Shown here piece after piece: positions 21,785-32,895 of a stretch of 64,000 nt of DNA (its first letter is position 1; each line of letters begins with the position of its first letter). Origin of the DNA: Megaustenia siamemsis (taxonomy: Eukaryota > Mollusca > Gastropoda > Stylommatophora > Ariophantidae). Made by a program: the position numbers and the translations under genes. The stretch spans positions 39,133,262-39,197,261 of the forward strand of contig JAVIAB010000025.1 of assembly GCA_032433765.1 (NCBI GenBank), written 5' to 3'. The notes under the pieces were generated by a model. The model was not told the origin of the DNA and did no database searches. It saw nothing but the letters and a program-made list of their open reading frames with translations.

Positions 21785-22770
21785 AATCATCGACATACAC
21801 GAGTCCCAGTCCCCGATTAACTGTTCACAGGTTTCGTTCAAACAGTTGTCCGGAGATTTGAGAGTGCAGTCTGACCCGTAGAACGTTCCCTTGCATGTAC
21901 AGTTACCGGTTGACTGTTCACATGTGTCGTTGAAACAGTTGTCCGGACATTTGAGAGTGCAGTCTGACCCGTAGTACGTTTCCTTGAACGTACAGTCTGC
22001 ACTTTCCGGGTCACATATGATGTCACAGCCATCAGAACGCGTCTGTTTGCACTGTGGCCCAAAATTACCATCGCGGCAAGTGTCATTACAGGTATAGCCA
22101 GGATGTTTACATTGTAGGCATTTTCCGGATTTTTCTCACATAAAGGACAGACACTGAGACAAGACCTGGAGCAGTCGTGTCCATAGATCCCATGTGAACA
22201 GTTGCCGTGACACGTACCGATGATGACTTTGTAGCCTTTGCAGCACCCACTACACACTGCACAAAACGACCAAGAATGCCCGTCCAGACAATAGGTGTCT
22301 GTAAATGTTTGCACCTCACACACCGTCAGTGCACTGTCGGCCTATGAAATGGTCGGTGAGAACTCAATCTTAATGTGTGCCATTGGCGTTTGTGTGGTGA
22401 CTACAATAGTGTTCACATAAATATTAGGGTATGATATATATTATACTGGAACACTACGCCGCCACTGTCAGAGAAAGCCTTTAGAGTGGCATTCTTTACC
22501 CGAATCATAGTGCTAGCTCGATGATAGATTCGAATGGTGTGAGTCTTCTGGGGCGTGGCAAAGTTCAGATACCAGTAAACATAATTGGTTCCACTTCTCA
22601 ATTGTGTGTGTGTGCAGTCATTGTCATAGAGATTGGTTTTTGTTTTGCCATTAACTACAGCCTATGGTCCACATTCGTCTCCTGTATAACAAGCATTAAA
22701 TGTGTCGGTCTGGTTTGTGTTCTGTTTGAGAGCCACATTCCGACCCTCGCCAATGTAAATGGAGCAGATA
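21785..22770 (-). pseudogene. fucolectin-like / EGF-repeat (MEGF-type) protein, broken
   Basis: Minus-strand pieces, in order: 'NVALKQNTNQTDTF' (start of a fucolectin/F5-8-type lectin domain), 'NYVYWYLNFATPQKTHTIRI', 'ALTVCEVQTFTD' (domain end), then Cys-rich EGF-like repeats 'CSRSCLSVCPLCEKN', 'CKHPGYTCNDTCRDGNFGPQ' and two tandem ~100-bp repeats with 'CTLKCPDNCFNDTCEQSTG'. Such lectin-plus-EGF proteins are common cell-surface or secreted proteins of molluscs. I see in-frame stops near 22645 and 22343 and frameshifts near 22435 and 22125. No repair is attempted. It may be a partial copy of a functional gene elsewhere. Confidence 0.72.
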
Positions 22771-23089
22771 TTTGCAACTATCGCCCCTTCAATCGGTAAC
22801 ATATTGATCAGACCAGCACCAGAGAAAAAGACATCAATTTCGTGGGGACTAACTACAAACCTTGATTCATTGTTACATGAGGCAGAACGATTTAGTTTTA
22901 CCGTGAAAGTGTCCGGATTGTTAAGTCATTCACATAAATCCTAAACCAGGAGAACGGTAAAAATTGATTGAGAGTTGCCTCAATTGATGTAGAATCTGTG
23001 TCTCATCTCTTTTGTACATTATCTGAGGTTAACAATGTTCCCAGATATTTCAATTTATTTACTTGTTTACAGGCCGTTGGAATTGGTCA

Positions 23090-23400
23090 CTCTAATCCGT
23101 GGTTTATCTTCGACAAGTCTCTGGGTAGTGAGATCTGATGTCTAACCTTCTTTGATACCGGCATAAAAAGTTTCAAGCCCGTGTACACTCTGCACACGTG
23201 AAAGAACCCTTGGCAGTTGGAAATCGAAAAAAATAGACCAGGAATGACTGTGGCCTGGGCAAAACTGAGAGGGAAAAAACTCTCCTTAATAAATAAAAAT
23301 ACTTTTAAAATTGGAGAATGTCTGCCTGATTGACGAAGCGCACCTGCTGACACAAATATCGGTGTGGGAACTAGGAAAAAGTGATAATCACGCGCAAAAT
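23090..23400 (-). repeat. dispersed repeat 3' of AChBP gene 1
   Basis: Shared with 43480-43770 (3' of AChBP gene 2) as part of the segmental duplication, and partly with 10801-10958. A minus-strand frame of 88 codons spans it but has no recognised domain. Confidence 0.5.
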
Positions 23401-23957
23401 TTAGTCACGTTGGGATTTCGTGAGGTATAAAGCTGGCGTAGGCAAGCAACAAGGAACATTTCTAACACGGCTAGAAACAACTCAACAAAAATGACAAACA
23501 CAAATGTTTGATGTAATTTTAATTTATTTAAAGTGTCATTTTTGTTATCTTTAGTCTACTGAAAGCAATAACTAATAACAGTCTAACCATCCAGAAAATG
23601 TACTAGATCAATTTATTAATACACCTCGGAGCAGAATTAAATTAAATATAAACGTCAAACATGGACATCATTGGATGAAATAATTGGACAGTATTTTGTG
23701 CTTTTCATTTCAGTTTATTTTATGGATTTGACAGGGTCGCATTTGCATAAGAAAATTTTGAAGTTGAAGGACAAATGTGACGACGAACCAAGGTTAGAGT
23801 TGAAGAAGTTAATGGGGAACAGAAATAGTTAGAGAATGAATGTTGCGATGTTTCTCTGTTAAAGTTAAGGAGAATATTAATTAGTGATCATTAACGTTAA
23901 GAGACAAACGACGTTACTGATTTTAAATAAAAGATCTGTGTAGCTGCATCACCGTGG

Positions 23958-24631
23958 TTATCCAAATAGGGAATGCCAACCACGATTTGCAGACCTGATG
24001 GTAAAGCTGGCATGAATGTTCTCGTACTTTTCTGCGCAGCACGGGTAGTAAAAAGTATGCTTGTTTTGTGCTGTATTGACAAGCTCATATCTTGGGTTCT
24101 CGATATACTCGGTAAGGTCGAATACGCTGTCGGGAGCTATTGTCAAGTGATTGCCAGAATATGTCCAAGACATGAATTTGAGAGTGCAGTTGGCGCCCTT
24201 GTTGGAGTTCAGATCTGAGAGGTCGCAGCCCACTCGTATTGGGAGAATTCGAACCCAGTATACTAATCCAGTGTTGTGGACGAAAGCTAACTTGGGTGAC
24301 AAGTCTTCTTGCATCTTGATGTTGTTGACAGGGATAATGTCTGGAGTCCACAGATAGTTTGCTGGAACTGTCACATCCCCGTGATTGAGTTTTTCCTCTT
24401 TCATATCCCAGGCCAGTGCTTTGTTCCGCCACTGTAAACCCAGCCATATTAAGACCTCGATCTGGTTTCGGTCACTATCAACATTGATTATGTTCACGAG
24501 ACTAACTGCGATGGTGACATTCACTGGACCACTTTCATTCTCAGGGATCGGGATGACGTCATTTTTGCTGACACGTTTCAAGTGGTTTATCACAGACGTG
24601 TACTCCAAGTTGACGTCACTTGATGACGTTG
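23958..24631 (-). CDS. acetylcholine-binding protein-like 1, exon 2 (ligand-binding domain)
   Basis: Soluble homologue of the nicotinic receptor extracellular domain; in snails AChBP is secreted (glia, haemolymph) and binds acetylcholine as a pentamer. The exon starts after acceptor CTTCTTACAG at 24631 with two bases completing a codon and runs 224 codons to TAA. Seen: 'VTIAVSLVNIINVD' strand, loop D 'WLGLQW', 'LWTPDII' (loop A), a Cys-loop 'CDLSDLNSNKGANC' with 12 residues between cysteines (the AChBP spacing), loop B 'SWTYSGNHL', and loop C 'YYPCCAEKYE' with the vicinal Cys pair flanked by Tyr. It stops where receptors would enter the first membrane helix, so it is soluble. Loop A lacks the usual Tyr. 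Joins exon 1 at 26220-26259 in matching phase. Confidence 0.92.
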
Positions 24632-26219
24632 CTGTAAGAAGCAGAGATTAGGTTAAGTTTGTAAGGGACAAACATGAATAAAAGTGAACGGCCATAAGAA
24701 AAAAACAATCTGATGTCTCAAATTGGAATTTAATTAAAATTCAGTATTTGTCTGAACTCAAATGCCGAAATAAAATTAAAAAATTAAGTAGCTTATCCTT
24801 TACGGAACGTTGCCATCAATTTTTGTCTGTGAAATTGTCTAGGCCAGCGGTTCTGAATCTGTTATTTTACGCGGACCCTCCTTAAATACGTTTTGTAGTC
24901 GCGGACCACCAAGATTCAACGTCCACTCTAGATTTATTCTTTTTACGATATATTTTGTGTGGGATTTTTGTTTTCATTCATTCTCCATATTCTACTTTTA
25001 ATTAGCTTTGTTAGATGTTAACAACATACGGAGGAAGCCAACATATAACCAATATAACGAAAAGTCTCTACACCAAAACAGCAGCGGCACAGTCAGAACA
25101 GCAGCAGGCTGCACGGACCACTTCGAAGTTAGATCAGGTGTAAGACAAGAGTGCGTACTATCCCCCCTTACTGTTTATTACATACATGGACTTATATATG
25201 CAAGCTAGCCAACCCATCAGAGACATATGATATCAACTACCTTTTATTTTGCAGACGATCAGGCACTAATACATGAAACAATAGAAGACCTACAAGAACA
25301 CTTAAATAGATTCAACAGCACAGTCACAAAAATACAACACGAAAATCAACAAAACAGACGTCATTAATATCGCAAAAGAGAAACAGAACATCAACATAGC
25401 TAAAGACGGCAGACAACTGAAACAAGTAGATGAATGTAAATACCAAGGAAGTCTAGTGACAAACAAAAGTTCACAAACAGCAGAGATGGACTCAAGATGC
25501 AACAAAACTTGTCAAATCATAGCTATCACCACTATTGGCCAACACTGAAATAACTCTAGAGGCAAAACGAGCACTCTACAATACAATTTACACTCTAAAG
25601 TTGTGCTATCAATGCCAGTCTAGAACCTTAGATGCAAGAACAAGAAAAATAACCTCTATTGGAATGAAAATGGCAGACGAATGACGGGAAACAGTCTGAG
25701 AGATAAGATGAGAAATGTAGAACTGAGAAAAAAGGATAGGAATAACCCCCGCCATATAATATATAAAGAAACAACAGATAAAATAGGTTGGCCACGTGAC
25801 AAGGCAGAGTGATCAAAGCACAGCGAGCCTTCAATAAACGTTGCGAGAACACCCGATTTTCCAAGTGTTTCTGTTGTAAAACTACAATTCTACAGCCCGA
25901 AGTGATTTTATTGTCTGTTGTCATGTTGTCTATGATTCCTTTCCACGTTGAGATTGGCTCTAGATAACATTTGTTCACTAAATTTGGCATAAAAATAATT
26001 ATATAATTTAAAAAAAAACTGATTCAGCAACAACAGTGTCTTGTATCAATAAATAAGATTATATAAATTATCACTTAAAACACGTGTATCACACTATAGA
26101 AGCTCATCAACTTATCACTAAAATCACCAATAAACATGATTTTTTTAAAATCATCAAATTGGAACCAAAATGACTTAATATCAAAATAAAAGATCATCAA
26201 ATTTACATCAAAATGATAC
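24632..26219 (-). other. AChBP 1 intron, filled with LINE remnants
   Basis: 1588 bp between the two exons (GT at 26219-26218, AG at 24633-24632). 24640-24990 is shared with the gene 2 locus (45025-45380); the middle is LINE; 26000-26219 is again shared with the gene 2 array. Confidence 0.8.
24990..25860 (+). mobile_element. LINE family E, decayed reverse transcriptase
   Basis: Frame fragments include 'HFEVRSGVRQECVLSPL' and 'YFADDQALIHETIEDLQEH', which are reverse-transcriptase palm motifs with FADD at the catalytic site, followed by the family E tail 'YIKKQQIK' region. Many stops. Inserted antisense in the AChBP 1 intron. A short family-B-like piece (-) follows at 25865-25990. Confidence 0.8.
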
Positions 26220-26259
26220 CTTGTAACAGCATCCAAAGGCCTACAAGAGCTAGAATCAT
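26220..26259 (-). CDS. acetylcholine-binding protein-like 1, exon 1 (signal peptide)
   Basis: ATG at 26259 opens 13 codons, 'MILALVGLWMLLQ', a hydrophobic secretion signal, plus one base before donor G|GTATCA. That single base plus the two leading bases of the exon at 24631 make GCA, giving 'Q-ATSSSDVNLEYTSV'. Phase, signal-peptide character, distance and conservation in three copies at the gene 2 locus all support it. Full protein about 238 residues, usual for AChBP precursors. Too short for ordinary ORF calling. Confidence 0.85.
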
Positions 26260-26314
26260 TTTACCCTCCGATGTTGGCTAGTCACTCGCTTGTGAATTGT
26301 GAAGCGAAAATGTT

Positions 26315-26350
26315 CAAACCTGACGAACTTGCAGTTCTTAAATACCTAGA
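26315..26350 (-). promoter_or_regulatory. candidate core promoter of AChBP 1
   Basis: On the minus strand TATTTAAG (near 26342) precedes the initiator-like TCAGGTT (near 26320) by about 20 bp, about 60 bp upstream of the ATG. The same arrangement is kept at 56745-56765 but is altered in two other copies (48240 and 52495). Inferred from spacing and conservation only. Confidence 0.45.
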
Positions 26351-26849
26351 CCTGGTCTCAATAATGACCGCCATTAAGGTCTGACATTCGACCACCTGCC
26401 GTGAAATTTGACGAGCGTTTACAAAAATCGTTAATATTTTTTTAGATAACAAGACAGTAAATGGCTGGATAAGAGGGATTGTTTCAGCATATGTACAGAT
26501 ACACCAACAATTTTCGCAAATTGGACTCATTAAGTGTAGAATAGTAACAATTGGCATCAGCAGTGATTAAGGGAAATAGTGTATATTTTTTGCAGCAACA
26601 GAATGGAAAAAAAAAACTCTGACAATATTCATGTCTTCAATTTGCTGCTAATTTTGTGACCTTTTACGTGTCTGAACTTTTCAAATTGTAACCAACTGTT
26701 GCACTTTTATTATCTTATTCTGCATTGTTTGTCCGCCCTTAAACTAACTCATATGCCACAAAATTAACGATATGTCGTGATTTACGCCCAGTTCAGTTGA
26801 AATATACTTGGGGGTAACGGAACGAATAATGCCATATATATTTTAACAT

Positions 26850-27980
26850 ATACAGTGGAAAGAGCTACAGAGGTGAAAGCAGATCTATACCTATGTTTCA
26901 TAGATTATACCAAAGCATTTGACAAAGTAAAGCACCAAGAAATAATAACAATTTTAGAAGGCATAAACGTAGACAGCAAAGATCTAAGAATATTAAAGAA
27001 CATGTACCTGTAAACAAACAGGGGCCACAAGAGCTGGAAATCAATTGTGAATGTTCATTAAATAAAACCGAGTGTTAGACAAGGTTGTGTGCTGTCACCA
27101 AATTTATGTAATATGTATAGTAAGATTATTTTAAAACCCATAAGTGGCATGCCTGGAAGAAAAAGAACGGATGTCATAATATAAATAATCTAAGGTATGC
27201 TGATGATACAGTCTTAATCGCTAAGAGTAAAAATGAGTTACAAGAAATGTTATACATTATAGTAAAGGAAAGTAAAAATAAAGGACTCAGCCTTAATAAC
27301 AAAGAGAAAGAAGTAATGGTAGCAACAAAGAAAAAGTCATCACCACGGTGCACAATAAAGGCAAATGGAACAATATTACAACAGGTAAATGAATTTAAGT
27401 ATCTGGGAACATTGTTAACCTCAGATAGCAGATGTACAACAGAGGTGAGATGCTGAATGGAGCAGGCAAAACCTGCTTTCCGAAAAATTAGAAAAAAAAG
27501 ATACTATGCAATCCATTTTTGACAATAGAAACAAGAAAAAGAGTTCTTAAATGTTACATAGAGTCAGTCTTAAAATATGGATGTGAATCATGGACAATAG
27601 GACAACAGACAAGAAAATCACTGGAGGCTGTAGAAATGTGGTTTTACAGAAGAATGTTGAGAATACCATTGACAGCTAAGAAGAGTAATGAAAACATTCT
27701 GAAAGAGGCCAAAGCAAAAAGAGAGCTAATTTCCAATATTAGGAAGAAACGATCATCATTTTGTGGCCATGTAATGAGAAGAGAACATCTTAAATATATT
27801 GTAACAACTGAGACAATCGAGGGACGAAGAGATAGAGAGACGCAAAGAGAAAAGATACCAGACAGCTTAAGAGAATGGCTTGGCAGAAGGTCAACAACAG
27901 AAATTATAAAATAACTGTCGAGATCGAAAGTTGTGGAGAGACATGATCACCTACGCCAGCAGGCATGGCACTTGATGATG
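26850..27980 (+). mobile_element. LINE family B, longest copy (reverse transcriptase to 3' end)
   Basis: Order of motifs: 'CFIDYTKAFDKVKH' (palm motif A), 'VRQGCVLSPNLCN' (motif B), 'LRYADDTVLIAKSKNELQ' (motif C, YADD), 'VNEFKYLGTLLTSD', then frame 27519-27914 with 'ETRKRVLKCYIESVLKYGC', 'GHVMRRE', 'REWLGRRSTTEII'. Stops near 27013, 27184 and 27455 and a frameshift near 27500 kill it. 5' end (endonuclease) missing. The 3' end is ACTTGATGATG. Confidence 0.9.
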
Positions 27981-28053
27981 AAATATACCGTCGTTGTAGA
28001 TAATGAACGTGCGTGGCTATAGGACATATCCGTGAGCTACTTCCAACGTTATT

Positions 28054-28311
28054 TCGTTCGTTCGTTCGTTCGTTCGGCTTTTGACCTCTGACGAAGTCCC
28101 ACCCACTCAATTTTGTGGGACTGAATTGTGCGTGTAAAGTCTGTTTTATCCCATTACAGGATGCCCCTCGCCATGCAAGCAGATTTACTCCGACTTCAGA
28201 GGTACTAATTTTTAGGGAATTAGTGAAACCCAGGTGTCCTCGCCAGGGTACGAACCCCGGCTGTTGCCGTGGTAAGCCAACCGCCTATCGATTGCGCTAA
28301 CCGGACACCCC
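28054..28311 (-). mobile_element. tRNA-derived SINE-2
   Basis: Reverse strand begins GGGTGTCCGGTTAGCGCAAT (A box GTTAGCGCAATCG) and has the B box GGGGTTCGTACCC about 50 bp on. The body contains a GTCGGAGTAAATCTGCTTGC block, and the 3' end is (GAAC)n at 28054-28077. It interrupts a LINE family E copy that continues at 28312. Confidence 0.82.
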
Positions 28312-28640
28312 TTCTTTCCTTCCTCATTTGCCTTTATGTTAGCGTCGATGAGAAATATAATTTACGATCTCTTGCTCTTCTGTTTGCCTCTGCTGCTGCT
28401 GTGTTTCCTAGTATTTCTAAAATGTCATCAAACCATATTTTTCGTGGTCGGCCCTTGATTCTGGCGTCCTCGCAACTTTTTTTTAAAGACTCTTTATGTT
28501 GTTGATCTTTCTGCCTTATCACGTGAATAGATTATGTTATCTGTTGTTTCTTCATGCACCTACAGCGGGGATTATTCCTAGCTTTTTTCTCAGTTCTTCA
28601 TTTCAGATCGTATCTCCCAGGCTGTGTTTTAGCTCACGCC
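28312..28640 (-). mobile_element. LINE family E tail
   Basis: Minus-strand frame 28522-28334 reads 'GRPRKIWFDDILEILGNTAA' and 'EANRRARDRKLY', the single-copy version of the segment repeated five times at 13391-13735. Continuous with 57375-57720 (-) in sequence, which shows the SINE-2 insertion point. Confidence 0.75.
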
Positions 28641-28857
28641 AAAAGACATAAGGCGTAGCCGCACCGAAAGTGAACGCAACTACCTGTCCTTCGTCATACG
28701 ATATCATTCATCGTAAGCAATCAGAATATCGAAACACGATCCGGATGAAAAACACAGCTCACTGTGTGCACAGAACAATAAACACAGTAGCTCTGACAGC
28801 AAGCCGGACTTGGAATATGAGGAAACTGCAGCAAAGAACACTTTTCAGACAGACCCT
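28641..28857 (+). repeat. dispersed repeat, inverted partner at 58400-58625
   Basis: Shares CAAGCCGGACTTGGAATATG, GATCCGG.TGAAAAACACAGC and neighbouring blocks with the reverse strand of 58400-58625. Coding fragments such as 'TIRMKN' and 'SRTWNMRKLQQ' suggest a LINE protein end, unproven. Confidence 0.55.

Positions 28858-28914
<57 letters not shown>
28858..28914. repeat. (AT)n microsatellite
   Basis: About 28 AT dinucleotides, perfectly self-complementary. Confidence 0.99.
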
Positions 28915-28918
<4 letters not shown>

Positions 28919-29242
28919 CATACACACACATAACATATACAACATGCATAAAATTGTTACGTATAAATAAAAAGTAAGATATAACAGTTGTAATAACAAT
29001 ATAATATAAATAAAAAGTAAGATATAACAGTTCTGATTACAATATACTCAGCTGGCAAAATCAAGGATTCCCCTATAGTTTGCGGATTTTCTTCGTTGGC
29101 TATCAGTTTGTATATTTCGTATAAAGCGATCAAGACTTTGTCATTAAAATTTGAAGATTTCTGAATAAAAGTTGTTTATCCTTTTTGTCTGAATAACTTC
29201 ATATTAAGTTCGTAGCGCCAAAATGTTTCAATGGTTTTCCTG

Positions 29243-30022
29243 GTTTGTCTTCATCTTCTTTCCCTTTACCTTGTTTGTCTTCATCTTCTTTCCCTTTACC
29301 TTGTTTGTCTTCATCTTGTTTCTCTTTACCTTGTTTGTCTTCATCTTGTTTCCCTTTACCTTGTTTGTCTTCATCTTGTTTCCCTTTACCTTGTTTGTCT
29401 TCATCTTCTTTCCCTTTACCTTGTTTGTCTTCATCTTGTTTCCCTTTACCTTGTTTGTCTTCATCTTCTTTCCCTTTACCTTGTTTGTCTTCATCTTGTT
29501 TCCCTTTACCTTGTTTGTCTTCATCTTGTTTCTCTTTACCTTGTTTGTCTTCATCTTGTTTCCCTTTACCTTGTTTGTCTTCATCTTGTTTCCCTTTACC
29601 TTGTTTGTCTTCATCTTCTTTCCCTTTACCTTGTTTGTCTTCATCTTCTTTCCCTTTACCTTGTTTGTCTTCATCTTGTTTCCCTTTACCTTGTTTGTCT
29701 TCATCTTCTTTCCCTTTACCTTGTTTGTCTTCATCTTCTTTCCCTTTACCTTGTTTGTCTTCATCTTGTTTCCCTTTACCTTGTTTGTCTTCATCTTGTT
29801 TCCCTTTACCTTGTTTGTCTTCATCTTGTTTCCCTTTACCTTGTTTGTCTTCATCTTGTTTCTCTTTACCTTGTTTGTCTTCATCTTGTTTCCCTTTACC
29901 TTGTTTGTCTTCATCTTCTTTCCCTTTACCTTGTTTGTCTTCATCTTGTTTCCCTTTACCTTGTTTGTCTTCATCTTGTTTCCCTTTACCTTGTTTGTCT
30001 TCATCTTGTTTGTCTTTATCAG
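29243..30022. repeat. 30-bp minisatellite, 26 copies
   Basis: Units TTTGTCTTCATCTTSTTTCY plus CTTTACCTTG. Three variants (CTTCTTTCCC, CTTGTTTCCC, CTTGTTTCTC) are ordered non-randomly; the same short variant strings recur. The period makes three plus frames and one minus frame open for ~260 codons, all artefacts (no complexity, no splice context). 28920-29240 is AT-rich without a gene. Confidence 0.97.
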
Positions 30023-30029
30023 ACTTTTC

Positions 30030-30240
30030 TAAATTCTTCTAGTCACACTTACATGGTCGCACTTACATGTTAGCGGGATTTCAATGTAAATTGTAACATT
30101 GCAAATTAAGAACGTGGATTTTGTTTTGTTTTGCAGTGACAGCATAAATACGTAGCCAAGATACTCGACTGTGTGTTGTCGATATTTATTCTCTGCCAAG
30201 TCAGCCATGATACTCAATATTTATATGTTTTAAATCCTTC
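30030..30240. other. no feature recognised
   Basis: Ordinary AT-rich sequence between the 30-bp array and a LINE copy. Confidence 0.5.
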
Positions 30241-30592
30241 ATGTTATAACTACATTTTGTTAGTGCATAATCATAATCAAACAGACCAATATATGTCGCT
30301 TCATAGACTACACCAAAGCTTTTGATTGAACACATCATAATCATCTTATATACTGCCTTTAGGATATACATCTAGATGACACAGTCATACGATTAATATG
30401 TAGTTTATACTGGGAGCAAACAGCAATAATAAAAAATAACAAAGAGAACTCTACACTCATTGATATAAAGATAGGAGTAAGACAGGGATGCATCCTATCA
30501 CCAAGCTTGTTCAATCTATACACTGAGCAAATCTTTAAAACCATGACAGAGATGCCAGGCCTAAACATTAAGGGAAAGATAATCAATAACCT

Positions 30593-30848
30593 TGCCGCGA
30601 TAGCTCAGTGGTTAGTGAACTGGACTATAAAGAGACAAGAGGTCGGGTTCAATCCTGACCTTTCGGCTTCCGGGTTCACCCAGCCTTAAATAGATACCGG
30701 ATTTTTTGGGGAAATTAAAGATGTACGGGCGTAATACCGACCACATTACCCCAAAATCATGTGCTGAAGGTCTGTACAAATTATGATCACTGACACCATA
30801 TTCCTTATACGCCACTTGCTGTGACGGGGCACTTTACTTTTTACTTTT
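30593..30848 (+). mobile_element. SINE-1 inside the LINE family A polymerase
   Basis: Full-length insertion with a perfect 12-bp target duplication AATCAATAACCT at 30581-30592 and 30849-30860, splitting the LINE between motifs B and C. Confidence 0.96.
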
Positions 30849-31621
30849 AATCAATAACCTGAGATATGCTGATGATACTGTACTGCTAGCAGAAAATCCT
30901 AAATATCTACAACAATTACTTAATTAAATAAACATGACAAGCACAAAATATGGATTAGATATGAATATCAAAAAGACTAAAACTATGATCATAAACAAAG
31001 AAAATACTCAAAAGCTACAAGTGGATATCAACGTTGAAGGAGAAGACCTGGAGACAGTTCAGAGCTACAACTACGTTGGACATACTATAACCAGTGATGG
31101 GAAATGTACAACTGAAATAAACAAACAAAAAAATATGAATGGCAAAAAGAAATTTTAATGTCATGAAAAATATACTAACATCAAAACAAATAACACCAGG
31201 GCTAAAACTAAGAATAGCAAAATGTTATATCTCCTCAACATTCTTGTATGGTGCATAAACATGGACATTAGACAAGAAAACAGAACAGGGCATTGAAGCC
31301 TTTAAAATGTGGATTTATAGAAGAATAGGAAGAATTGGATGGAAAGAAAACAAATGAAGTCTTAAAACAACTAAAAATGAAAAGAGAATAGGGTCTACTA
31401 AACACAATTACAACAAGACAAATGAGATTTTTGTGGCATTTTAAACGGCACATCAGTCTACTAAAAATAATTTTAAAATACAAGGTTAAAGAGGCAGAGG
31501 CAGATCAAGACTAACATGGACGAACTACATCAAAAGATGAACAAGTCAGCCCATGACAACCTGCCACATAAAGCAAGAAACAGAGGCAGACCAAAACTAA
31601 CGTGGAGGAGCAACATCAAAA

Positions 31622-31888
31622 GATGGACAAGTCAGCCTATGACAACCTGCACCATCAAAGCAAGAGACAGATCGGAATGGTCCTCCATGGTAGCCAACCT
31701 TCGATGTGGAGATGGACAAGTCAGCCTATGACAACCTGCACCATCAAAGCAAGAGACAGAGCGGAATGGTCCTCCATGGTAGCCAACATTCGATGTGGAG
31801 ATGGACAAGTCAGCCTATGACAACCTGCACCATCAAAGCAAGAGACAGATCGGAATGGCGTTCCATGGTAGCCAACCTTCGATGTGGA
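31622..31888. repeat. 89-bp tandem triplication of the LINE family A tail
   Basis: The segment from GATGGACAAGTCAGCCTATG to TCGATGTGGA occurs at 31622, 31711 and 31800. Other family A copies have one. As 89 is not a multiple of three, each copy is read in a different frame. Confidence 0.93.
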
Positions 31889-32027
31889 GACAGCAATGAA
31901 TGAATAATCCTAATGCTATCAATACATTACCTATTTGCAAAAAGAAGAACTGACATATACGTTTGCATATAATCACAAATGAAGTGATCACAAGGGAAAT
32001 TAAACACAGCAACCGCGACAGGACTGA

Positions 32028-32033
32028 TACATG
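32028..32033. repeat. left 6-bp target-site duplication (TACATG)
   Basis: Identical to 42743-42748 and directly adjoining the left terminus (5'-AGTAGTATATCAGG) of the palindromic element. Confidence 0.93.
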
Positions 32034-32093
32034 AGTAGTATATCAGGAAGGATTTGATTAGTATTTGACCCGTAAATTAACAAAGATATATAG

Positions 32094-32112
32094 TAGGCGC
32101 GCGGCGCGCCTA
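32094..32112. repeat. 19-bp GC-rich palindrome near the left end
   Basis: TAGGCGCGC-G-GCGCGCCTA, able to form a 9-bp hairpin, 60 bp from the terminus. The mirror copy lies at 42664-42682. Confidence 0.95.
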
Positions 32113-32511
32113 ATGTACTGTAGGCGCAGGGGGAGTTAACCGTGACCGCTGGTCCCAGTGACCCCGGAAGTGACCTGTTTATGTCTGGTGTATGCTGACT
32201 TTGGAGTTCTTTATGTACTTGATCGTTAGTGATAGGTTAGTAGATTATACAACATCAATGAAAAACAATCAATATAAAACAGAAGACAAAGATATATTTT
32301 ATTCTTTTATTATCTCAATAGGTGTATAACATACATTGATATTATATAACATTACAAAAATATTCAGTACACGAAGTAAATATATAGTACAAGGATAACA
32401 TTTAGTTATACCTATGTAGTTGGATGTCTGCTTAGCTATGTGGCGTCGATGAATCATAAGGGGTGAAACTGTTAGAGATTCCTGGTTAGGCTAAGCTGGT
32501 AGTGTAAAGAG

Positions 32512-32895
32512 TTAAATATCTAGAGGCGTAGTCGAGACGTTATCATCAGCTACCTTTCTTTTTATATAGAAATAGGAAAGAGCATTTCTTGTTTGACTGT
32601 AGGAAAATATGGAATTATTTAAGACTTTGAAACCTACATTTTTCCCACCCTTGGCCTTTTGCGTGGCGAGAACCTCTAAAAACATATCTTTATCTAATTT
32701 GTTGTGTTGCTTGCTTAGCCCTTTACAACTGATTTTATCGTAATCCCCACTACAATGATACGTCTTACTACATAAGCTAACAAGAGCTGTCCCTTCGTAC
32801 TCTAGTTTAAAAAGCCCGGGCGTTCGTTTGGTGTATGCTTTAACACCCTTACAGTTTATACAGTCTGTTTTACTAGTATGTTCATCGCAGCAATG
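32512..32895 (-). pseudogene. C-terminal fragment of type B DNA polymerase (left arm)
   Basis: Mirror of 41881-42264, stop codon TTA on the plus strand at 32512-32514, read toward the left terminus. Same product and limits as the right-arm copy. Poly(A) signals follow at about 32300-32312 on the minus strand. Confidence 0.68.

Larger units (their letters stand above)
30260..31905 (+). mobile_element. LINE family A, reverse transcriptase to 3' end
   Basis: Contains 'IKIGVRQGCILSPSLFNLYTE' (motif B) at about 30466-30530 and, after a SINE, 'LRYADDTVLLAENPKYLQQL' (motif C, YADD) at about 30860, then 'TSTKYGLDMNIKKTKTMIIN', 'VQSYNYVGHTITSDGKC' and the family A tail. Frameshifts and stops throughout. 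This copy shows the polymerase belonging to the family A tails at 1500, 6418, 7156, 45750 and elsewhere. Confidence 0.88.

Noticed and set aside
29223..30073. Four overlapping ~260-280-codon frames
   Set aside because: All come from the 30-bp array; low complexity, no splice sites, no homology.
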